This document shows, one piece after another, positions 18,094-25,776 of a DNA stretch of 64,000 nucleotides. This DNA comes from an uncultured Alphaproteobacteria bacterium (lineage in GTDB: Bacteria; Pseudomonadota; Alphaproteobacteria; RF32; CAG-239). Each line of letters starts with the position of its first letter. The stretch's first letter is position 1. A program made the translations under genes and the position numbers. The stretch is from contig CASFQO010000011.1 in NCBI GenBank assembly GCA_949297145.1, positions 62,001 through 126,000 on the forward strand. The letters are read 5' to 3'. Under the pieces are notes generated by a model that was not told the origin of the DNA, ran no database searches, and saw only the letters and a list, made by a program, of their open reading frames with translations.

Positions 18094-20304
18094 ATGTCCA
18101 AAATAGAAGAATTAGCCAAAATTTCCGGCATATCATCCGAATACATAGACAAAACAGGAAAAACGCATTATACGACAGACGATGTTCGTCGCTGTTTTTT
18201 AAAAGACATGGGGTATGAAACAGATTCCGATTCCTCACTTGACTCAAACATAAAAAAGCTTGACGAAAGAGTTTGGAAAGACGGCGTTGACTATGTCAAT
18301 TCATTCTTCACAGATGAAAAAGATACCTCTATTAAGTTGTATTTACCCGAAACAGAATTAAAGAACGCAGTTTCCTTTGAATTGGAAGATGAAAAGAAAA
18401 ACATCACCAAAGGTGCATTGTCACTGGCTAATCTACCGATAGAAGAGAAAAAGAATATTGATGGCACACCTTATGCAATGGTAAAAGCCACCTTTTTCAA
18501 ACAGCTTCAACCGGGATATTACACCCTTCGCATCACCATAAACAATCGCACCATGGAAACAATGATTATTATGGCAGAAACCAAATGCTTCTTAGAAGAA
18601 GGCGTTTCAGAAGAAAAATTCCGCGTATATGGGCTTGCTATTCAACTATATGCTCTACGTTCTAAAAACAATATGGGCATCGGTGATTTTACGGATCTAA
18701 AAAATATCATCAAACTGGTCGCAAAAAACGGCGGTGATGTTGTTGGAGTTAACCCTCTCGGAGCCTCGTTTCCGGAAAGCCGAGACGATGTTTCTCCTTA
18801 TCGTATTTTAACCAGAGCCTTTTTAAACTACGGATATATTGATTTAAAAGCTGTTCCCGAATATCAAGAATCACCGGAAGTTCAGACACTGGCAAACTCT
18901 GCAGAAATGAAAGAACAAATTGAACATCTGCGTAGTTTAGATAAGGTTGACTATCTGGGGGTATACAGAGTAAAAATCAAACTACTGAAAGCTATGTATG
19001 CCTACTTCAAACAAACACATTTAAATATGAGCAAGGGAATATCCGAACGAGGCACGGCTTTTCAAAATTTTGTAGCCTCAAAAGGAAAACCTTTTGCCAA
19101 TACGTGCTTATTTGAAGCAATACTTGAAAAGTATAATGAAAACGGTTTACATAATGATTGGCGCTTTTGGCCAAACAATTATGACAAGATAAATTCTTTC
19201 CACACGAGAGATTTTGAACAAATCAATCGCGATTTAATTCAATTTTATGCATATTGCCACTGGCTTGCCGATCAACAACTGGCCGAAGCAGCAGATTTAT
19301 GCAAACAACTTAAGATGAAAATTGGTTTATATCTTGACTCACCGATTGGCGCCGCTGCAAGCGGGGTAGAAGTTTGGGAAAATAGAGAACTCTTTGCCGA
19401 AAATATGGGTATTGGTGCCCCAGCAGACCCGATGCGTCCACGTGGACAGAGTTGGGGCTTTGCACCATATCATCCGCAAAAATTGCGCCAAGCCCACTAT
19501 GCGCCGTTTATTTCGCTAATTAGAGAAAATATGCAACACGCCAAAGCCTTGCGTATAGATCACGCCATGGGTTTAATGCGTTTATTCTGGGTATATTTTG
19601 TAAAAGACAATCCGGTTGTTCAAGGCGCATATGTTTACTATAACATGAGAGAAATGGTCGCCATTTTATCGGTAGAAAGTCATAGGGCTCAATGCATGGT
19701 CATCGGCGAAGATTTAGGCACCGTTCCAGCAGGCTTCAGAGAATATATGTATGAACATGGATTGATTTCCAACAAGGTATTTTTCCGCCAAAAAGATAAA
19801 GATGGAACATTCTTGGCTCCAGAAAAATATCAATACCTATCCTTAGCCCAAGCCAGCACCCACGACCAAGCCACCGCCTATGGATATTGGCTGGATGAAG
19901 ACATCAACACCTTCAATGCATGCCATTTATACGTAAATGAGGAGCAATATCAAAGCAACCTTGAAACCAGGGCTAAAGAGCGTGCTTTGCTGATAAAGGC
20001 TTTTGAGGAACAAAAGACATTTCCGTCAGAAGAATGCAAAAAAGACGCTGAAGCAAAATTGGATGGTAAAAGCGTACCAGAAAAATTGGAATACGCCGTC
20101 AATAAATATGTTGCGCGCTCCAACAGTGCCATTTTCCTCCAACGTATAGAAGACATATATGGTCAAATAGCCATGGAAAATGTCCCAGGCACAATAGCCG
20201 AATATCCGAACTGGCGGATAAAATTAACCATCAACGTTGATGACATGGATAAAGACAATCGTTTCAAAGCCATGTTTGACATCATACGTGGTGAACGTCA
20301 ATAA
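18094..20304 (+). CDS. malQ: 4-alpha-glucanotransferase (amylomaltase), copy 1
   Basis: MalQ moves alpha-1,4-glucan segments between maltodextrins and releases glucose. The GH77 triad is complete: D489 in ALRIDHAMGL, E539 in VIGEDLGTV and D591 in STHDQAT. The N-terminal 150 residues form the extra beta-rich domain of E. coli-type MalQ. I start at ATG 18094 (MSKIEELAKISGIS) because it aligns with the start of the second MalQ at 34049; in-frame TTG 18064 and ATG 18073 would add 10 or 7 residues. 736 residues. It shares YGLAIQLYALRSKNNMGIGD with YGFSIQLYSLKSRRNWGVGD of copy 2. Divergent from the maltokinase-like gene, and closed by a strong terminator. Confidence 0.93.
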   Translation: MSKIEELAKISGISSEYIDKTGKTHYTTDDVRRCFLKDMGYETDSDSSLDSNIKKLDERVWKDGVDYVNSFFTDEKDTSIKLYLPETELKNAVSFELEDEKKNITKGALSLANLPIEEKKNIDGTPYAMVKATFFKQLQPGYYTLRITINNRTMETMIIMAETKCFLEEGVSEEKFRVYGLAIQLYALRSKNNMGIGDFTDLKNIIKLVAKNGGDVVGVNPLGASFPESRDDVSPYRILTRAFLNYGYIDLKAVPEYQESPEVQTLANSAEMKEQIEHLRSLDKVDYLGVYRVKIKLLKAMYAYFKQTHLNMSKGISERGTAFQNFVASKGKPFANTCLFEAILEKYNENGLHNDWRFWPNNYDKINSFHTRDFEQINRDLIQFYAYCHWLADQQLAEAADLCKQLKMKIGLYLDSPIGAAASGVEVWENRELFAENMGIGAPADPMRPRGQSWGFAPYHPQKLRQAHYAPFISLIRENMQHAKALRIDHAMGLMRLFWVYFVKDNPVVQGAYVYYNMREMVAILSVESHRAQCMVIGEDLGTVPAGFREYMYEHGLISNKVFFRQKDKDGTFLAPEKYQYLSLAQASTHDQATAYGYWLDEDINTFNACHLYVNEEQYQSNLETRAKERALLIKAFEEQKTFPSEECKKDAEAKLDGKSVPEKLEYAVNKYVARSNSAIFLQRIEDIYGQIAMENVPGTIAEYPNWRIKLTINVDDMDKDNRFKAMFDIIRGERQ

Positions 20305-20321
20305 GTCATAAAGAAGCAAAA

Positions 20322-20352
20322 AACAGCGCTATGTTGATAGCGCTGTTTTTTT
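20322..20352 (+). terminator. Intrinsic terminator after malQ
   Basis: Stem AACAGCGCTAT (20322-20332) / ATAGCGCTGTT (20337-20347), four-base loop GTTG, followed by T6. Confidence 0.9.
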
Positions 20353-20363
20353 GTGATATAGAA

Positions 20364-20440
20364 TGGTGTCAGCGGCGGGACTCGAACCCACTACCCACAG
20401 TTTAGGAAACTGTTGCTCTATCCTGATGAGCTACGCCGAC
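20364..20440 (-). tRNA. tRNA-Arg, anticodon CCU
   Basis: On the minus strand a full cloverleaf is visible: acceptor stem GTCGGCG / CGCTGAC, D arm GCTC/GAGC, anticodon arm ACAGT-TTCCTAA-ACTGT with CCT at positions 34-36, and T arm GTGGG-TTCGAGT-CCCGC, then A73 and a genomically encoded CCA. The anticodon reads the AGG arginine codon. Confidence 0.95.
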
Positions 20441-20451
20441 ATAACAAAATA

Positions 20452-20480
20452 TTTATAAGACGCTGTAAAATATTTTGCAA
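20452..20480 (-). promoter_or_regulatory. Promoter of tRNA-Arg
   Basis: Minus strand: -35 TTGCAA (20475-20480), 17 bp spacer, -10 TATAAA (20452-20457), ending 11 bp before the mature 5' end. Confidence 0.65.
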
Positions 20481-20615
20481 TACATTTTACGGAGAAATCA
20501 GCACAAGATTTCACACGATTGATAGGCAATAAGCCACCGCAATTTATAAAATTTTAAGCAATTCAAACTATACTAAACAAGATAAAAAACTTTTGCAATA
20601 ACGGCAAATACTCTA

Positions 20616-23108
20616 ATGACAAACGAAAAAACAGACATAATCAACACCCAATATACCAAATCTGATACCATCACTTTTGAAGATGAAAAATATATCCAAA
20701 AGCACCTTTCCCCATTATATGCATTTAGCAAAGATTCCGCGTTAAAGCTCTATCTTCAACAAATTAAAGAACCTCAAAGAATAACCGAGCTGAAAACCCA
20801 ATATGCTAAAAACACTCAACAATTAGAAAAAAATTTACAACGCCTAAAATCCGTAGAAGGCAACATTGCCAACAAGCAGTTTCAAACTGAACAAGAATTT
20901 GCTTGGTTAGATCGTATCAATGCCTTCCGCACACATCTATTAAGTTATCTTCCCCGTTGCTACTATAAAGAAGGTGAAACTTTCATCAATCGGTTTATAA
21001 TGGAAAATCATCAAGAAGAATATAAAGAAGTTGCCACCCCGCCACAATCACATTATATAGAGCCGCATACAAACTATGCACCGGGGATGCACCCACAACA
21101 ACAAACAATACATGATAGAATAAAGCGCTTTTACTACAATCAATCTTTACAAAAATTTTATGATGAATTTGTGCAAAAAAATGCAGAATACAAAGAATTT
21201 GAACCAAGATATGATATCACCATACCTATCGACAAGCTCAAAAGCGATATCTTAAATAAATTTGACACGAGTTCACTACTTCAAGAGCGCGAACGCATCA
21301 ATAAAGAAATAGAAAGACTAACTGCAGAAAATGAAGAACTAAACCAGCATCTCAATCAAACACAAGCCTCTCTAATATTAAAACGAGAACGCTTTCTCGC
21401 CTATTATGACAAACAACTGTTCTACACAGATTATGAAGATGAGACCGTCAGCCAAGCCATACAAAATAATCAGTTAATCGGAACTGAAGAACAACAACAA
21501 TACTTAAAAATTCTCCTCAACACCCTATGCGAATATTCTGAGCTCGGACGCGACATCATTCATCAATGCTTAAAAATCGGCACAAAATATGATTTAAGCA
21601 TTCCCAATAATACGCAACAAACCCATAGCACCTACCAAAATGGAAAAATTACACTGCCGGATTTGACCCAACATCCCAAGCAGGCATATTCCATCTTAAC
21701 GCGGATTATCTATGAATCCAAACATGCCCTGCAAGACACACATCCGGAATTCACTTTGTATCCCTCTATCAGCAATCGCCTCTTACAAATAAGCCTAAAA
21801 GAAAGAGATGCTCTTGCAGCAGCTTGTGCCGTAAGCCACGACCTCAAAGACATCTATCCTCAAGTATATCAAACAATGCTAAGTAAAGCACCCTATATGC
21901 AACGAGCTTACACTCAAAGCATACAAGAAACAAAAGATATCCTGCAAGCACTCAACAAAACAGCTCTCGCCTGGGATAAAGACTTTGGCGAATATTGCAA
22001 AAAACTCATCAGTGAGCATCCTCTTGAACCAAGCCCCACCCAAGCCACAGAAATTTCAGATGATATTATGAATATTTCACCCGAAACAATGGCTGAGAAG
22101 TATAACATTCGTATATTTGATAAACCCTATCTGGATTTATCAGAAGCAACCAAACAATCCCTCACCGTAACCGATGACGTCTACGCCCGCCTGACGATTC
22201 TTAATAAAATTCCCTCTCAAATGCCCACAGATAACAGTCTGGACTATATCAATCGCCAAACCCAAAACAAGACCACCCAAAAAGATATTTATGGTTTACG
22301 CATAACCAAAGCCAAACAGATATCCGCCCCAAAACATTTTACAATATCGCCTATAAAACCGACCGCATATCACTATACGAACCTCCCCATAAGAGCATAC
22401 ACATTTGAAACATTACTCGAGCAGATAGCTCAACTTTCTCCTCTGGCAAAATCACTTCAAGAATATGCTAATGAAAAACACATTACTTTTACCAAAACAC
22501 GCGGTTTAACCGAAGAGTTGATGCCAAGACCAGCCCTTTATAATTCCACCAACAACAGCATCATTTTCAATCAAAGTTATACAGAAGACGAGCAAATTCT
22601 CTCCTTTGCAGAAATAATTTTATCTCTGCAATTAACGCTGCTCCCTCCCGAATTTAAGATAAAATCACAGTTGATATATGCCAATTTATGCCAAGCCGAA
22701 CAAATCACCAAACTCTATGCTTTAGCAACCGAGCTTTCGCTGCAACATCCATTGATATTACAAAAATTAAACACCAAACACCCCCATATCCAAACTTCAG
22801 CACCAGAACAAATATTTATGTCATCTCTAAAAGACCCTAAAATTCGCCACCGTGCTTTAACCTACTTAGAGCAACAATTACCCATCAATAATCAAGAAAA
22901 GAAAAACGATGTGTACACCATCGCTCCAACAGAAATAGTAAAGCTTTTTGCCGAAAATCTACCTTTAAGCGGCAACATCAAAAACATCGCCCAACTGGCT
23001 CGCAGCATCACCATGCAAGATTTCCAAAAGCTTCAACTAATCTCGGCCATCTGGCAAGATACGAGTATAAAAGACCTGCGTCTTATAAACAGTTACGAAG
23101 AATTATAA
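20616..23108 (+). CDS. Large orphan with duplicated, degenerate metallopeptidase-like domain
   Basis: An 830-residue protein with no signal peptide or membrane segment. Residues 30-100 and 210-250 are charged helices (SSLLQERERINKEIERLTAE, a coiled coil). Two regions share a layout. In residues about 300-415, LCEYSELGRDIIHQCLKIGT, a gap, YQNGKITLPDLTQHPKQAYS, IIYESKHALQD and DALAAACAVS follow each other. In about 600-710, IAQLSPLAKSLQEYANEKHI, a gap, YNSTNNSIIFNQSYTEDEQI, AEIILSLQ and YANLCQAEQITKLYALATEL follow in the same order. This is the plan of the predicted metallopeptidase-like DUF6782 domain, in which an H-E-x-x-H helix follows the NGxI strand. Here the first copy has YESKHALQ and the second has lost all of it, so both look inactive. 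The assignment is from memory of the family and unverified. Preceded by TATACT at 20569-20574. Confidence 0.75.
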   Translation: MTNEKTDIINTQYTKSDTITFEDEKYIQKHLSPLYAFSKDSALKLYLQQIKEPQRITELKTQYAKNTQQLEKNLQRLKSVEGNIANKQFQTEQEFAWLDRINAFRTHLLSYLPRCYYKEGETFINRFIMENHQEEYKEVATPPQSHYIEPHTNYAPGMHPQQQTIHDRIKRFYYNQSLQKFYDEFVQKNAEYKEFEPRYDITIPIDKLKSDILNKFDTSSLLQERERINKEIERLTAENEELNQHLNQTQASLILKRERFLAYYDKQLFYTDYEDETVSQAIQNNQLIGTEEQQQYLKILLNTLCEYSELGRDIIHQCLKIGTKYDLSIPNNTQQTHSTYQNGKITLPDLTQHPKQAYSILTRIIYESKHALQDTHPEFTLYPSISNRLLQISLKERDALAAACAVSHDLKDIYPQVYQTMLSKAPYMQRAYTQSIQETKDILQALNKTALAWDKDFGEYCKKLISEHPLEPSPTQATEISDDIMNISPETMAEKYNIRIFDKPYLDLSEATKQSLTVTDDVYARLTILNKIPSQMPTDNSLDYINRQTQNKTTQKDIYGLRITKAKQISAPKHFTISPIKPTAYHYTNLPIRAYTFETLLEQIAQLSPLAKSLQEYANEKHITFTKTRGLTEELMPRPALYNSTNNSIIFNQSYTEDEQILSFAEIILSLQLTLLPPEFKIKSQLIYANLCQAEQITKLYALATELSLQHPLILQKLNTKHPHIQTSAPEQIFMSSLKDPKIRHRALTYLEQQLPINNQEKKNDVYTIAPTEIVKLFAENLPLSGNIKNIAQLARSITMQDFQKLQLISAIWQDTSIKDLRLINSYEEL

Positions 23109-24689
23109 AGAAGCCCCAATGAGCTCTCGAGCATATGGCGTCTGCGGGGCAGAAAAGATATCTTTTGCCATTCCCGTTTCAACAATCACGCCGGCCTTCA
23201 TCACCGCCACTTCGTGAGCAATAGACCTAACAGCTCGCATATCGTGAGAAATAAACAAATAAGCGATTCCGGTCGTTTCCTGAATTTTTTTAAGCAATGC
23301 GAGAATTTCCGCCTGCACGGTCACATCAAGCGCTGACGTCGGTTCGTCCAAAATCATAATTTTCGGCTCAATCACCAAGGAACGCGCAATAGCAATACGC
23401 TGCCTTTGGCCTCCGGAAAATTCATGCGGATATTTATTTAAGACTTCATCCGTAGGAAGCCCCACATCGGCTAAAACCTTTTTGACTTTTTCCAAAACTT
23501 CATTTTTCTTCAACTGCGGAAAATGCACTTTAATCCCCTCACTGACAATTTCTTGAACAGTCATACGTGGGTTAAGCGAGTTATACGGATCTTGAAAAAC
23601 AACTTGCACATTTTTGCGAAAATCACGTTCTTTTTGAATATGCACCGATTTAGCCGTCAAAATCATCCCGTCATATTTCATCAAATTAGCCAAACACATT
23701 CCAAGCGTCGTTTTGCCGGAACCGGACTCTCCCACAACTGCCAATGTTTTCCCCTCATAAAGAGCCACCGAAACATTTTTTAACGCCTGAATACTTTTTG
23801 TTACTTTTCCAAATAAATTTTTCTTAATCGGGAACTCAACGGATAGATTTCTGGCTTCCATCAATTTTCTGGAAACAAAATCCTGCCGAACGCTTCTCTG
23901 GTTAAAGGCTTCCAACAAACTTTTCGTATACGGATGTATCGGGGCATTAAAAATATTTCCGACGCTTCCCTGCTCAACAATAACGCCCTGCCTCATCACC
24001 AAAACTCGGTTAGCAATACGTCGTACCAAGTTCAAATCATGCGAAATAAAAATAACCGCCATCCCAAATTTTTGTTTTAGTTTAAGAAGAAGATCCAAAA
24101 TCTGCTTTTGCACCGTCACATCTAACGCTGTCGTTGGTTCATCGGCAATCAAAATTTTCGGATGATTAGCCACCGCCATCGCAATCATCACACGCTGCCG
24201 CTGTCCTCCGGAAAGTTCAAATGGAAAAGCATTCATGCGTTCATCTGCATTTTCAATACCCACCAATCGCAACAGATAGCGAGCTCTGGCCCATGCTTTT
24301 TTATCTGAAACCGCTTTATGTACCTTGATAATCTCTGCCACCTGCTGCCCGACTTTAATAAGCGGATTAAGCGAGCTCATCGGCTCCTGAAAAATCATAC
24401 TGATTTGATTACCGCGAATATTCTCCCACTCTTGCTCAGAGAGCGCCGTTAACTCACGATTTTCAAACAAAATAGAGTTAGTACTTTTATACAAAACCTT
24501 ACGCGGATTGATTAACCCCATAATAGAAAGAGCTGTAACCGACTTACCCGAGCCCGATTCGCCCACAATAGCCACCACTTCACCTTCATCCACGGTAAAA
24601 GAGCTATTATACACCGCAGAAAAGAGAGCGCCGTTTTCATCAATAAAGCGAACATTCAAACTTCTGACATCTAAAATCGGCTCACTCAT
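23103..24689 (-). CDS. yejF: Peptide ABC transporter, double ATP-binding protein (YejF type)
   Basis: YejF-type proteins hold both ATPase domains of an oligopeptide importer. Each half is complete: Walker A GESGSGKS (near 40) and GESGSGKTT (near 315), signatures LSGGQRQR and FSGGQRQR, and Walker B ILIADEPTTALD and MILDEPTSALD. The 528-residue length fits. The C-terminal oligopeptide-transporter extensions (HPYTKSLLEAF and TPYARELIGASL) are present. Its start overlaps yejE by 4 bp, and its stop overlaps the convergent 830-residue gene by 6 bp. The solute-binding protein YejA and permease YejB do not lie beside it. Confidence 0.9.
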   Translation of the reverse strand: MSEPILDVRSLNVRFIDENGALFSAVYNSSFTVDEGEVVAIVGESGSGKSVTALSIMGLINPRKVLYKSTNSILFENRELTALSEQEWENIRGNQISMIFQEPMSSLNPLIKVGQQVAEIIKVHKAVSDKKAWARARYLLRLVGIENADERMNAFPFELSGGQRQRVMIAMAVANHPKILIADEPTTALDVTVQKQILDLLLKLKQKFGMAVIFISHDLNLVRRIANRVLVMRQGVIVEQGSVGNIFNAPIHPYTKSLLEAFNQRSVRQDFVSRKLMEARNLSVEFPIKKNLFGKVTKSIQALKNVSVALYEGKTLAVVGESGSGKTTLGMCLANLMKYDGMILTAKSVHIQKERDFRKNVQVVFQDPYNSLNPRMTVQEIVSEGIKVHFPQLKKNEVLEKVKKVLADVGLPTDEVLNKYPHEFSGGQRQRIAIARSLVIEPKIMILDEPTSALDVTVQAEILALLKKIQETTGIAYLFISHDMRAVRSIAHEVAVMKAGVIVETGMAKDIFSAPQTPYARELIGASL

Positions 24690-25681
24690 AATTTCCTCTT
24701 ATCCAAAGCATCACGCACACCTTCGCCCACAAAAATCAGAGCCGTTAGCAACAATGACAAAACAAAAAAGATACTAAGCCCAATCCACGGCGCTTGCAAA
24801 TTATCCTTCCCTTGGCGCACCAAATCCCCCAAAGATGGATACTCATGACCAAGTCCGAGCCCCAAAAAGTCTAACGCAGTCAAAGCCACAATAGCCCCCG
24901 CCAAAATAAACGGCACAAACGTCACCGTTGTCACCAAAGCATTGGGCAAAATATGCCGCCAAATAATCCGAAAATTACCCACGCCGATTGCTTTTGCCGC
25001 TTTGACATATTCAAAATTGCGCGCCCGCAAAAATTCAGCCCGCACCATCCCCGTCAACTCTGTCCAAGAAAAGAGCAACAAAATAAACAATAACGTCCAA
25101 AATGTCGGCACAAAAACACTGGCAACAATAATCAAAATAAACATCTGCGGCATAGATTCCCAAATTTCAATAAATCGCTGCATCAAGATATCCGTTTTGC
25201 CGCCAAAATATCCCTGCACTGCCCCGATAAAAATACCGATAGCCGTAGAAAGAAATGTCAACAAAAAGGCAAACGCAAAAGACAAACGAATGCCATACAA
25301 CAATCGTGCCACAATATCGCGTCCCTCTTCATCGGTTCCCAGCCAATGACGAGAAGAAGGAGCCGCCGGAAAAGGTTCATTAAGTTCATAATCAACCGTA
25401 TTATAAGAAAATTCAATAAGAGGCATAATCATAAAGCCATCCGCTTCAATATTTTTCCGAATAAGCTCATCCTTATAATTAGCCTCAGTCGGAAAATCCC
25501 CGCCAAATCTGGCATCGGTATATACCTTAAAAATCGGGAAGAAATATTCGTCATCATATTTCAACACAATCGGTTTATCGTTGGCAATAAACTCTGCAAA
25601 AACCGACAGCAAAAAGATAACGCCCAAAATAAAGAGCGACGTTTTACCGCGTTTATTTTTAATATATTTGCCAAACAGCAT
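24686..25681 (-). CDS. yejE: Peptide ABC transporter permease (YejE type)
   Basis: An inner-membrane permease with one N-terminal helix, a periplasmic insert at about 35-110 (typical of YejE; HWLGTDEEGRDIVARLLYG ends it) and five further helices. The EAA loop contacting the ATPase is EYVKAAKAIGVGNFRIIWRH (about residues 225-244). 331 residues. No yejB follows or precedes it: upstream lies an unrelated membrane protein and an intrinsic terminator whose stem ends about 26 bp before this start, leaving little room for an ordinary promoter. Confidence 0.9.
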   Translation of the reverse strand: MLFGKYIKNKRGKTSLFILGVIFLLSVFAEFIANDKPIVLKYDDEYFFPIFKVYTDARFGGDFPTEANYKDELIRKNIEADGFMIMPLIEFSYNTVDYELNEPFPAAPSSRHWLGTDEEGRDIVARLLYGIRLSFAFAFLLTFLSTAIGIFIGAVQGYFGGKTDILMQRFIEIWESMPQMFILIIVASVFVPTFWTLLFILLLFSWTELTGMVRAEFLRARNFEYVKAAKAIGVGNFRIIWRHILPNALVTTVTFVPFILAGAIVALTALDFLGLGLGHEYPSLGDLVRQGKDNLQAPWIGLSIFFVLSLLLTALIFVGEGVRDALDKRKL

Positions 25682-25697
25682 ATACCGTTCATCCCAA

Positions 25698-25732
25698 TAA
25701 AATAAAACCTACCATTGTTTTATAATGGTAGG
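25698..25732 (-). terminator. Intrinsic terminator between the sulfatase-like gene and yejE
   Basis: Minus-strand stem CCTACCATT (25724-25732 complement) / AATGGTAGG (25708-25716 complement), followed by TTTTATTTTATT. It ends about 16 bp before the yejE ATG, so it may act as a leaky terminator or attenuator for yejEF. Confidence 0.75.
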
Positions 25733-25776
25733 CATATTTTTTCAACAGCTAACTATCTTTATTCGCAATATTTACA

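Noticed and set aside
20364-20440. tRNA-Arg as an integration site of a mobile element
   Set aside because: No integrase and no direct repeat of the tRNA 3' end was seen nearby.
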